The notes beneath the pieces are model-generated. The model had not been told where the DNA came from. It did not search any database and was given only the letters and a program-made list of their open reading frames with translations. From JABFXX01 sp964419605 (GTDB lineage: Bacteria > Myxococcota_A > Polyangia > Haliangiales > Haliangiaceae), in contig CAYQQM010000017.1 of NCBI GenBank assembly GCA_964419605.1, forward strand, positions 5,189 to 69,188: a stretch of 64,000 nucleotides of DNA. Reading direction: 5' to 3'. The translations under genes were made by a program, and so were the position numbers. Within the stretch, counting starts at the first letter, position 1, and each line of letters opens with the position of its first letter. This document shows positions 33,318-40,762 of the stretch, in pieces.

Positions 33318-35201
33318 ATGCCGGCCGCAACCGAGGTGGGAGACACCGAGCTGGCCCAACGTTTTTATGCCGGGAAGTATGCTGACATCATCGCGACCAC
33401 GTACGACCACAACGGCGAGCACGATCCGGCCGACCTCGCATTCGTCATTGGAGCGCTCACGTTCGTCGACCGGGTCGATGAAGCCCACGCGCTGTTTGAC
33501 GCGAACGTTGGCGATGCTCGGCCCAGCGATCCGCGCACGGTCGCTGCGAGTCGATTTTTCTTGGGCCTGGCGCACGCTCGAGCGGGGTACTTTGCCAAAT
33601 CGTTCGCGTTCCTAGTAACGCGTGCGTTTTCCGATCGCTACCACCCCGATCCATGGGTGCGCGCATTCGTGTTTCAGGGCCTTGCCTGCCAGTGCTATTT
33701 CACTGGGCGGTACCCCGGAGCCGCACGACATGCGCTCCGCGCGCTGCAAGCCGCTCACGAAGCGAAGTTCTTGTATGCAGCGATGCTCGGAACCGACATG
33801 CGGGGGCACGCGCTGGTCCAGATCGGCCAACTTCAGCGGGGCATCGCGATGCTCGAGCAAGCGACCAAGCAGGCGCGCCGACTCGGCCTGACCAACAACG
33901 AGTTCGCCGTTGAAACGTCGATCGCAACGTACGTGACCCGGTTCATTCCTCACGCCGAGTCGCTCGAGCGGGTCGAAGCCCTACTGCGTCGACGCGCCCA
34001 CGATTCGTATTCGAGGCGCGCGCTACTCTCGGAAGCCGCCGTCCAGCGCGCGCTGCGCGGGCGGCGCAGCGACGCTCTGCAGGTCCTCGAGGAATCCGAT
34101 CGCGATGCGCTGCGCGGCGATACCCGCCGCGGCAAGGTAGTGAGTTTTCTGGCGCGACTGTGGGTGACTCGGTGGCAACGCGGGCCTGAGGCCTGCGCAG
34201 ACCTCGTCGAACAAGCAGCAGCCTTGGTGGAACCGCGCGACGTCGCGTTCCGCTCTGAACTGCTCGGATTTTCGATCTTGGTGGCGCGGACGCGCAACGA
34301 CGCTGGGGCGGAGAACGAAGCACTTGCACAGCTGCGCGAATTGTGGCGAACGTCGCATCATTTCACCGCAAAGGCGGCGCTGAACCAGTTTGATCCGTCG
34401 ATCCGCGCTAGCGCGTTCGACGAAGATGGAGTTGCGCCGTTACTTCGAGCTGTCGCCCAACGCGACGGCTCCGCGTTGTCGCGGATGCTTTCGCTGGGCC
34501 TTCTGGGCGCAATTCCGGAACTCCTCGGTCTGACGCCCGGCAAAAGGATCATCCTCATCCCGGCCGAAGACGTCTTGATCTTGGAGGACCACGGCGATGT
34601 GATCGCTCGCCAGCGGCCGCCGCGATGGTGTCCGGTCGTGCTTCGCATTCTGGCGAGCGGCAACGCGACCAAACAGCACATTGTCGAGGGGCTTTGGGGA
34701 TTGCGCGCCTATCATCCGGAGATCCACGACCCGCCGGTCCGCACCACGATTCATCGACTGCGATCGTTCTTGCAGCCATACCGCAACTGGATCGAAGTCG
34801 ACGAATCGGGATACCGCGTCACTGTGCCGATCCACGTCATCGCGGGCGCGGCGGTTCCCGATACCACCGCGCCGTTATGGGAAGAGGGCGAGGTTCCGTC
34901 GCTTGAGCCGTCTGCCGGTAGCCCCGGGGGACAGCAAGGCATCCGACACGCGTGGCAACGCCGAGGGACGCAACAGTCCCGACCAGGGAACCCAGACTGG
35001 GATCGACCGCTGCGGCCTCACCAGCTCGTGTACCAGCGCCTAGCCGAACTCGACGGCGCTTCTGTGTCCGAGCTTGCGCGAACGCTCGAACTGTCGGCCA
35101 GCACCGTGCTTCGCGCGTTGCGACACCTGGTGCACCAGCGCCGGGTCGAACGCCTGGGCTTTGCGCGCGCCACACGTTATCGCGCCCGCCCCGAGATGTA
35201 A
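33318..35201 (+). CDS. Large TPR/double winged-helix regulator
   Basis: A 627-residue protein that reads as a TPR-domain transcription regulator. Residues 1-390 are helical repeats (RFFLGLAHARAGYFAKSFAFLV, MRGHALVQIGQLQRGIAMLEQA). Residues ~408-500 form an OmpR/SARP-like winged helix: LILEDHGDVIARQRPP, NATKQHIVEGLWGLRAYHPE, VRTTIHRLRSFLQPY, then the wing VDESGYRVTV. Residues ~564-625 form a second winged helix of MarR/ArsR style (LAELDGASVSELARTLELSASTVLRALRHLVHQRRVE). Two different DNA-binding folds in one chain are unusual. No signal peptide. It is divergent from the PEGA-barrel operon. Confidence 0.8.
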   Translation: MPAATEVGDTELAQRFYAGKYADIIATTYDHNGEHDPADLAFVIGALTFVDRVDEAHALFDANVGDARPSDPRTVAASRFFLGLAHARAGYFAKSFAFLVTRAFSDRYHPDPWVRAFVFQGLACQCYFTGRYPGAARHALRALQAAHEAKFLYAAMLGTDMRGHALVQIGQLQRGIAMLEQATKQARRLGLTNNEFAVETSIATYVTRFIPHAESLERVEALLRRRAHDSYSRRALLSEAAVQRALRGRRSDALQVLEESDRDALRGDTRRGKVVSFLARLWVTRWQRGPEACADLVEQAAALVEPRDVAFRSELLGFSILVARTRNDAGAENEALAQLRELWRTSHHFTAKAALNQFDPSIRASAFDEDGVAPLLRAVAQRDGSALSRMLSLGLLGAIPELLGLTPGKRIILIPAEDVLILEDHGDVIARQRPPRWCPVVLRILASGNATKQHIVEGLWGLRAYHPEIHDPPVRTTIHRLRSFLQPYRNWIEVDESGYRVTVPIHVIAGAAVPDTTAPLWEEGEVPSLEPSAGSPGGQQGIRHAWQRRGTQQSRPGNPDWDRPLRPHQLVYQRLAELDGASVSELARTLELSASTVLRALRHLVHQRRVERLGFARATRYRARPEM

Positions 35202-35220
35202 TTGGATCCGCGACCTCGCG

Positions 35221-35270
35221 TTACAATTGTGACCTGATTAAACTATTGATTATATTTATCTATATTTAAA
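35221..35270. promoter_or_regulatory. AT-rich promoter region
   Basis: A 50-bp run far richer in A/T than its surroundings (TTGATTATATTTATC at its centre). It lies between the regulator gene and the lipoprotein gene at 35344, which has no other upstream signal. It is probably the promoter region of that lipoprotein, but exact -10/-35 boxes cannot be fixed by eye. Confidence 0.45.
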
Positions 35271-35343
35271 TCGCGTCATATCTGTTTCGAGAGTCACCCC
35301 GTGTTACTGGCCAGCGCTGCGAATAGGGCATACTCCTTAGGCC

Positions 35344-35994
35344 ATGGGCGGCAGCATTCAACTTCAGGGCTTGATCGTCAGAGCCGCGTTAATCAGCTGC
35401 GCAAGTGCGATGGCGGTCGGATGCGCAATCGATCCCGATCGAGGCGAAGCAGCTCCTCTACCGCCTCCGGCTGCGCTACCCCCATCACCCGCGCCCGAAG
35501 CACCGCTGCCGCAGGCATCGGGTATTTACTCCGGGCAGTATCGCGTTCCCGCCAGTGGGGCACTAGCGCAAGCGGCCCAGTTCACCGTCGATAGCGTCGA
35601 CTGGAGCGTGGTTGGATCAGCGATCACGCTGCACTACAACTTGCCGGTGGGCCTCGTCGGCGGACACGTTCCGATCACGCTGACGGGCCAACTCGATTCG
35701 GGATCCAAACAGCTCATGCTTGCGGGCGATCATGGAATCGGACTGTGCGTAGCTACGGCCTTCAAGGTCGTATGTCAGGAAGCGTTTTCAGGATTGGGCA
35801 GTTTGCCGATCAGCCAAACGATCGTGGAGAAAACTGCTGCGAAGGACTACGTCGGGCCGATTGCGGAGCGCGTGGCAGTTGCCACGGTCTTTGCCTCCGA
35901 CCCTATCGGAACCATCGATATTGATCTCACGAAACCGGTTGTGGACGATCGGGGTGGCGATGGCAGCGGTGGCGACGGCAGCGGCGACGACTGA
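35344..35994 (+). CDS. Lipoprotein of unknown function
   Basis: A 216-residue protein with signal and lipobox (CASAMAVGC, Cys 27), then a Pro/Ala-rich linker to about 60. The mature domain is beta-rich (GIYSGQYRVP, SAITLHYNLPVGLVGGHVPITLTGQL). The C-terminus is a short Gly/Asp/Ser tract (GGDGSGGDGSGDD). Two Cys (CVATAFKVVC) probably form a disulfide. No family is recognised. It is convergent with the glycosyltransferase gene, 19 bp away. Confidence 0.72.
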   Translation: MGGSIQLQGLIVRAALISCASAMAVGCAIDPDRGEAAPLPPPAALPPSPAPEAPLPQASGIYSGQYRVPASGALAQAAQFTVDSVDWSVVGSAITLHYNLPVGLVGGHVPITLTGQLDSGSKQLMLAGDHGIGLCVATAFKVVCQEAFSGLGSLPISQTIVEKTAAKDYVGPIAERVAVATVFASDPIGTIDIDLTKPVVDDRGGDGSGGDGSGDD

Positions 35995-36013
35995 CCATCC
36001 ATCGAATAGTCAG

Positions 36014-37114
36014 CTAACGGTTCGCAAGCACCTGCTCGTAGAGGTGGAGATAATCCCGCTGCATGCGTTCGGCAGAATAGCGATCAAGAGCCACTTGGCG
36101 TGCCTGGTTGCCGAGAGCGCGTCGAGCATCGCGATCGACGACCAGACGCTCCAACCTCTGGCGCAACGCCGACTCATCACGCGCGGGGACAAGGAACCCT
36201 GTTTTGCCCTCTTCGACCACATTCGGAATTCCGCCGACGCTTGTCGAGACAATCGGCAGGGCAGTTGCCATCGCTTCCAGGACGACGAGCGGCATACCTT
36301 CGGTATCGGACGACATTGCAAAGATATCGAACGCATTGAGTACATCCCGAACGTCGCCGCGGACCCCGAGCAGATGGACGTTGGGCGTTCCACGCGCTTC
36401 TTCGCGTAGCGCGGGCAGGAGTGGGCCGTCGCCGGCAATCACGAGGTGGACGCCGCTCTGCAGTAGCGGCGCTGCCGCGCGGAGCAGCAGGGCGTGATTC
36501 TTTTCTTTGGCGACTCTTCCTACCGCCCCTATGACGCAGTCGTCCGCCGCAATTCCCAGCTCGGTGCGAATGCGCTGCCCGGCGGCGGGATTGGGTTGAA
36601 ATTGACCGAGTTCGATTCCGTTGGCGATCACGTGAAGGCGCGCTTCGTTAATTTCACGCCGCTGGCGCGCAACTGCTGCGGTTTCCTCGGATACAGCCAC
36701 GAATCCGGCTACCAGCTTGCCCGACAGGTTGCCGGCTAGCAGTCGCGTGCCGCGGCGCGGGTTGTATCCGTGTTTGGTGTGAACGACCGCGGCCCCCGCC
36801 AGTCGGGCTGCGGGCGCGCCATAGATCAGCGCCATTCGGTTATGGGTGTGCACCAGATCGATGCTGTGCTTGCGCAACCAACGGCATAACCTCAGGACCA
36901 GCATGGGGTCCACGCCATCGCGACCGCGCGCAACCCTGGCGACCTGAACACCCGCGTTCCGCAATTCGGCGGCAAACGGCCCATCGGGAGGTGGCGCGAG
37001 CGAGAGGACAGAGACTCTCCAGCCGGCTCGGTGTTGCGATACGGCAAGATCGACCGCCACGCGTTCTTGCCCTCCTAGGGCGAACGACGACAGGATATGT
37101 GCAACAGACTTCAT
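36014..37114 (-). CDS. Glycosyltransferase family 4 protein
   Basis: A 366-residue GT-B glycosyltransferase. N-terminal LSSFALGGQERVAVDLA is typical for acceptor-binding; IDLVHTHNRMA continues the first Rossmann fold. The donor-binding half has VIGAVGRVAKEKNHALLLRAAAPL, then VIAGDGPLLPALREEA and DIFAMSSDTEGMPLVVLEAMATALPIV; the E-x7-E motif is E in TEGMPLVVLEAM. It overlaps the outer-membrane barrel gene by ATGA and probably acts in making a surface polysaccharide or lipid-linked sugar. Substrate cannot be predicted. Confidence 0.93.
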   Translation of the reverse strand: MKSVAHILSSFALGGQERVAVDLAVSQHRAGWRVSVLSLAPPPDGPFAAELRNAGVQVARVARGRDGVDPMLVLRLCRWLRKHSIDLVHTHNRMALIYGAPAARLAGAAVVHTKHGYNPRRGTRLLAGNLSGKLVAGFVAVSEETAAVARQRREINEARLHVIANGIELGQFQPNPAAGQRIRTELGIAADDCVIGAVGRVAKEKNHALLLRAAAPLLQSGVHLVIAGDGPLLPALREEARGTPNVHLLGVRGDVRDVLNAFDIFAMSSDTEGMPLVVLEAMATALPIVSTSVGGIPNVVEEGKTGFLVPARDESALRQRLERLVVDRDARRALGNQARQVALDRYSAERMQRDYLHLYEQVLANR

Positions 37115-38433
37115 CGCTGCGGTGCGTCTCTATCGCTGGATGTGGCGCGGTCGCTGCCCCCAATGGCATCGGAGCCATCGACGCGCCGGCCAAAGGACGG
37201 TTTCTGACGGGCTCGCAGCGTGGAGTTGCTGTACACCGCGGTAACCCCGACCATTCCGATATGGATGAGCGACGCCGGAATACCGATCGGCTGGTCGAAC
37301 TGATAGATGACGCTGTAGCGCGCCGTTGCGAGCACCGTTTTGGAGATCTCCGTGGCGAAGCCGACGTCGCTCTGAATCGCGTTCCCGGTTCCGATCGCCA
37401 AGATCGGTGTCGCCTCGGCAAGCGGTTCGCTGTGGCGGGCGCCAGCAGAAAACTCGAGCGTGCGCAACTTGAACGGATCGAGCACAACTTGACCGCGAAC
37501 GGCGACTCGCGACGAAGCGGTTGCCGTGCCGAGCTGTAGGTTCATGTTCGCCGCATGGGAAACCTCGATGGACGCGGTTCGCGTTCCTGACCCGTAGAGC
37601 ACGCTGGCGATGCCGGTGGGCAGTACAGCTACAGGCCTGGGGCCCGAAGCGATGTACACTTGTTCGACCCCGGCAGCTACAAAGCCGGTCAGTTTGCGCG
37701 AAAGATCGCGGTTCCACCGCACGAGTAGCGCGTCGTTTTGGACAAAATACGCCGGCCTGTCTAACTGGAGCGGCTTAAGCTGCGACGCTCCCACGCGCAG
37801 TTCGAGCCCGATTTGGTCGCGTCGGAAAACCCGCTGCACCGCGAGGGTTCCTACAATGGAGGCGCTGCGCGCGCTGAGGTCGTCTTGCGGCGCACTTGCG
37901 ATCGCTTGCAGGCTCTGCTGCAGCTGCAATTCGCGCGATAGCTCGGATTGCAAGGCTTGGGCGACGGTCAATCGGACCAGGCTAGGGTTTCCGGGGGCTC
38001 GGAACTCCGTTTCTCCAGCGGTGGCGGTTTGCTGTCCCAACAAGAATTGCGTCCCACCCTGGGCAAAGGAGCTCTCGAGCGAAAGTGAAGTAGCCTTCGT
38101 GAGCACTGCGAGCAATCCGATTTCGGCTCGGTTGGTGTAGGTAACCCCCCCAATCTCGGTGAGTCGCAAGATTCCCCCGAACTGATAGCGACCTCGCCAA
38201 TGCAGGCGTTCACTGCCGCGGGCAAAACCGATTGCTGGGCGAAGCTCGAGGAAGGCCGTCGTTACCGTGGAGGGTGTAACGTCGCCGGCTTCGGGATTCG
38301 GATCGGGCTCGATCTTCGACTGTGTACGCTGCGTAACGCCCAGGTTTGCAGAACCGTCTGCCTCAATGATCGTGTGACCCGCTAACGCGGGCGCGCTTGC
38401 GGCCATCGCAAGACAGAACACGAGAATGCGCAT
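37111..38433 (-). CDS. Outer-membrane beta-barrel protein
   Basis: A 440-residue exported protein (signal MRILVFCLAMAASAPALAG, cleaved near ALAG-HT). The rest alternates hydrophobic and polar residues over many strands (LHWRGRYQFGGILRLTEIGG, IGLELRVGASQLKPL, ASIEVSHAANMNLQLGTA, VLATARYSVIYQFDQPIG), as in outer-membrane barrels of the kind encoded with polysaccharide export genes. The C-terminal ~35 residues (RQKPSFGRR to SSDRDAPQR) are polar. The ATG at 38433 gives the best signal peptide; an ATG six codons earlier is possible. It lies before and overlaps the glycosyltransferase gene. Confidence 0.8.
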   Translation of the reverse strand: MRILVFCLAMAASAPALAGHTIIEADGSANLGVTQRTQSKIEPDPNPEAGDVTPSTVTTAFLELRPAIGFARGSERLHWRGRYQFGGILRLTEIGGVTYTNRAEIGLLAVLTKATSLSLESSFAQGGTQFLLGQQTATAGETEFRAPGNPSLVRLTVAQALQSELSRELQLQQSLQAIASAPQDDLSARSASIVGTLAVQRVFRRDQIGLELRVGASQLKPLQLDRPAYFVQNDALLVRWNRDLSRKLTGFVAAGVEQVYIASGPRPVAVLPTGIASVLYGSGTRTASIEVSHAANMNLQLGTATASSRVAVRGQVVLDPFKLRTLEFSAGARHSEPLAEATPILAIGTGNAIQSDVGFATEISKTVLATARYSVIYQFDQPIGIPASLIHIGMVGVTAVYSNSTLRARQKPSFGRRVDGSDAIGGSDRATSSDRDAPQR

Positions 38434-38450
38434 TGCGCGCGAACCTATCA

Positions 38451-38507
38451 CTTACTGCGCCGAATTCGCAGGGGCCGCGCCCTTACTGCGCCGAATTTCG
38501 CAGGGGC
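38451..38507. repeat. Two REP-like hairpins in tandem
   Basis: A ~25-bp unit occurs twice, at 38451-38475 and 38482-38507 (one T inserted in the second). Each unit holds the hairpin CTGCG...CGCAG (38455-38459/38467-38471 and 38486-38490/38499-38503) followed by GGGGC. A third, looser CTGCG-N8-CGCAG hairpin lies at 38641-38658, just before the RAYT gene. REP-type palindromes next to a RAYT gene are the usual REPtron arrangement. Confidence 0.6.
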
Positions 38508-38701
38508 ACTTCGTCCTGCCACTCGCCTCAACTCGATTGCTGATCCCCGGTGACCGAACCGGAAGTAACACGATCGGAGATTTCAAAGCGCTACGATTCG
38601 TCCGAAGTTTGGACGAATTCCGGCCGTTTCGGACAGAGGCCTGCGTGAAATCGCGCAGTTATCGATGGCGAGGATCTTGCTTTTTGCTCGAGCCACTTGC
38701 G

Positions 38702-39625
38702 ATGACGGCGCCTCGAATGATTCTTCCGGACCGCTTTTACATGGTCACGCGCCGTTGTTCGCAGCGCATGTTCTTGTTGCGTCCGGACCCACAATCAAAT
38801 CTGAGGTTTCTGTACTGCCTGATCGAAGCGGCGAATCGGTGGGGCATCACGGTGGTCCTGCCGTCGATGATGAGCAATCATCACCACACGATCATCTACG
38901 ACCGTCAGGGCCATGTGGTCGAGTTTATGCAGCATTTTCACAGCATGTTGGCTCGGAGCATGAACGCTCTGCGCGGGCGGTGGGAGAATTTCTTCTCGAC
39001 CGAGGAGCCGAGCTTGGTCGAATTGGTGGATCGGAACGACATTCTTGACAAGCTGACCTATGCGGCGACGAACCCAGTGCAGGCTGGCTTGGTCGAGGAG
39101 GTAGCGGACTGGCCCGGAGTGAATGGCCTGGAGGCGCTGCTTGCGGGACGGCAGGTGAAAGTCCGGCGGCCCGACAAATTCTTTCGCGAAACGGGCGAGA
39201 TGCCGGAACACGTGGAGCACACGTTTCAGCTTCCCAACGACGCGCAACGAATCGGCGATGTCGAACAGTTCCTCAACGAACTTCGCGAATCGGTGGCTCG
39301 AGCAGAAGCAGAATTCGCGCGAAAGCGGGCGGAGGAGGGGCGATTCGTCCTGGGGCGACGAGGCGTGTTACGACAGTCGTGGCGTGATTCGCCCACGAGT
39401 CACGAGCCCCGGCGAGGGCTACGGCCCCGTGTGGCCGCGCGAAGCGAGTGGTCGCGGCGCCAAGCGCTGCAGCGCAATCGATTGTTCATCGACGCCTACC
39501 GCGCAGCGCGCAAGTTGTGGCTGGCGGGTATGGAGGCGATGTTCCCGCGGGGTACGTATTGGTTACGCCGTTTTGCACGAATCCAGGTCGATGAATCGAC
39601 CGCAGTACCGCTCATTTCAAACTAA
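38702..39625 (+). CDS. REP-associated tyrosine transposase (RAYT)-type protein
   Basis: A 307-residue Y1/HUH-type transposase-like protein. PRMILPDRFYMVTRRCSQRMF opens the domain as in RAYTs, and the metal-binding HUH motif is SNHHHTIIYD near residue 62. Family members have a catalytic Tyr in the helix after it; here that region reads FMQHFHSMLARSMNALRGRW, without an obvious Tyr, so activity is uncertain. A basic C-terminal extension of about 120 residues follows, rich in Arg and Ala. RAYTs are single-copy, domesticated genes that move REP hairpins. Hairpins on both sides of the gene (38451-38658 and 39646-39665) fit this. Confidence 0.78.
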   Translation: MTAPRMILPDRFYMVTRRCSQRMFLLRPDPQSNLRFLYCLIEAANRWGITVVLPSMMSNHHHTIIYDRQGHVVEFMQHFHSMLARSMNALRGRWENFFSTEEPSLVELVDRNDILDKLTYAATNPVQAGLVEEVADWPGVNGLEALLAGRQVKVRRPDKFFRETGEMPEHVEHTFQLPNDAQRIGDVEQFLNELRESVARAEAEFARKRAEEGRFVLGRRGVLRQSWRDSPTSHEPRRGLRPRVAARSEWSRRQALQRNRLFIDAYRAARKLWLAGMEAMFPRGTYWLRRFARIQVDESTAVPLISN

Positions 39626-39645
39626 TCGTTGTCGGCAGGTTCCCT

Positions 39646-39665
39646 CGCGAGCTGCGTAGCTCGCG
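39646..39665. terminator. Perfect hairpin after the RAYT gene
   Basis: CGCGAGCT (39646-39653), a GCGT loop and AGCTCGCG (39658-39665) form a perfect 8-bp stem 20 bp after the RAYT stop codon. No T-run follows, so it may not be a strong intrinsic terminator. It may instead be a REP-like hairpin, as its loop contains GTAG, the tetranucleotide linked to REPs. Confidence 0.5.
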
Positions 39666-39850
39666 CGTCGCGGCGTGGTCGAATGGCTGGTGAATCTCAC
39701 TCTGAGCACTTCAACAGAAAGGTCGCAAATCTGATGAGCGCGACGTAGGAGCGCGGCAATACCGATTACTTCCGGTATGGGGCGGACTGGGCGGACTCAG
39801 CCAGTTTCTCTGTTGCTCGGAACCCATGAAAACGCTAAGCTGATTCATGA

Positions 39851-40138
39851 ATGATTCTCAGCTTCGCCGATGCTCGGACGGCAGATCTTTGGGCCGGCAC
39901 CAGAACCGCTCGGGTGCGGCAATTGCCCTCGGATGTTCAGGTGCGTGCATTCCGCAAGATGGTCAGCATCGACGCAGCGGAACAAGTGGAGGACCTGCGT
40001 CAACCGCCATCGAACAGGCTGGAGAAGCTGAAAGGAGCGCGAGCGGGGCAGCATTCCATTCGCGTCAACGATCAGTGGAGGCTCTGTTTCCGCTGGGCCG
40101 GTGGCGCCCACGACGTTGAAATCACTGACTACCATTGA
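39851..40138 (+). CDS. higB: HigB/RelE-type toxin
   Basis: A 95-residue toxin of the RelE superfamily. Typical features are MILSFADARTADLWAGTRT at the N-terminus, VRAFRKMVSIDAAEQVEDLR in the middle and the C-terminal block AGQHSIRVNDQWRLCFRWAGG followed by DVEITDYH. HigB toxins cleave mRNA on the ribosome and are neutralised by HigA. The toxin gene comes first, as in all HigBA pairs; the antitoxin ATG lies 23 nt after its stop. A TTG overlapping the toxin stop would also start the antitoxin. Confidence 0.93.
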   Translation: MILSFADARTADLWAGTRTARVRQLPSDVQVRAFRKMVSIDAAEQVEDLRQPPSNRLEKLKGARAGQHSIRVNDQWRLCFRWAGGAHDVEITDYH

Positions 40139-40161
40139 CCACAAGCGCTGGAGGACAACAC

Positions 40162-40476
40162 ATGACATCGATTCCGAATCGCCGACTTCCGGGACGGGTC
40201 ACGCCGCATCCGGGGGAATTTCTCCGTGAGTTGCTCGAGGAGTTAGGGGTCTCGCAAACGAAATTCCACGAGCGTACGGGGATGTCTATGCAACGGATTA
40301 GCGAGATCATCAACGGGAAGCGGGGAATCACGCCGCAAACGGCCTGGATCCTTGGAGGCGCGTTTGGTCAGTCGCCGAAGTACTGGATGAATCTGCAAGC
40401 AATCCACGATCTTACGAGAACGCGGCCCGCAAAGCCAATGCTGCCGATGCGAGAGGTGCTGAAAGCCGCAGGCTGA
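40162..40476 (+). CDS. higA: HigA-type antitoxin (HTH)
   Basis: A 104-residue antitoxin with an XRE-type helix-turn-helix: HPGEFLRELLEELGVSQTKFHERTGMSMQRISEIINGKRGITPQTAWILGGAF, then QSPKYWMNLQAIHDLTRT. HPGEFL and the long final helix are diagnostic for HigA. It should bind the toxin and repress the promoter upstream of higB. The ATG at 40162 is chosen because GGAGGA precedes it by 7 nt. Confidence 0.93.
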   Translation: MTSIPNRRLPGRVTPHPGEFLRELLEELGVSQTKFHERTGMSMQRISEIINGKRGITPQTAWILGGAFGQSPKYWMNLQAIHDLTRTRPAKPMLPMREVLKAAG

Positions 40477-40616
40477 GGGTTCTGTGGATGGATAGGACTT
40501 CCAATCTCGTGCCAGCCTCGTGAAATCACAGCCACGCCGTCCGATTTGCGTCCGACCTTCGGCCCTTTTGTCCGCTGGCGCGACCGGTGGCACATGGAGC
40601 TCCGGCTTCGCAGGCG

Positions 40617-40733
40617 GTCGAACCCGAGGTCGAACTATGGGCGGTTTCGCTTCGCGACAAGCGCGCAATCCGCAATGTGATCGAGGGCACCTCCGGCGCG
40701 AAAGATTGGGGTTGTTTCGTCGATCAGGCGTGA
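40617..40733 (+). pseudogene. Possible gene-end remnant
   Basis: In this frame the DNA reads VEPEVELWAVSLRDKRAIRNVIEG, then TSGAKDWGCFVDQA and a stop at 40731-40733. The wording looks like a real protein end, but nothing upstream in the same frame continues it, and no start codon or ribosome site belongs to it. I cannot name the family. The rest of 40477-40762 shows nothing else. Confidence 0.25.
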
Positions 40734-40762
40734 ACTACACTGCGGCTTGTTAAGGAACGCGT

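Noticed and set aside
39646..39665. tRNA-like or attachment-site reading of the hairpin
   Set aside because: It is only a perfect 8-bp palindrome; there is no cloverleaf, no T-arm word, and no integrase near.
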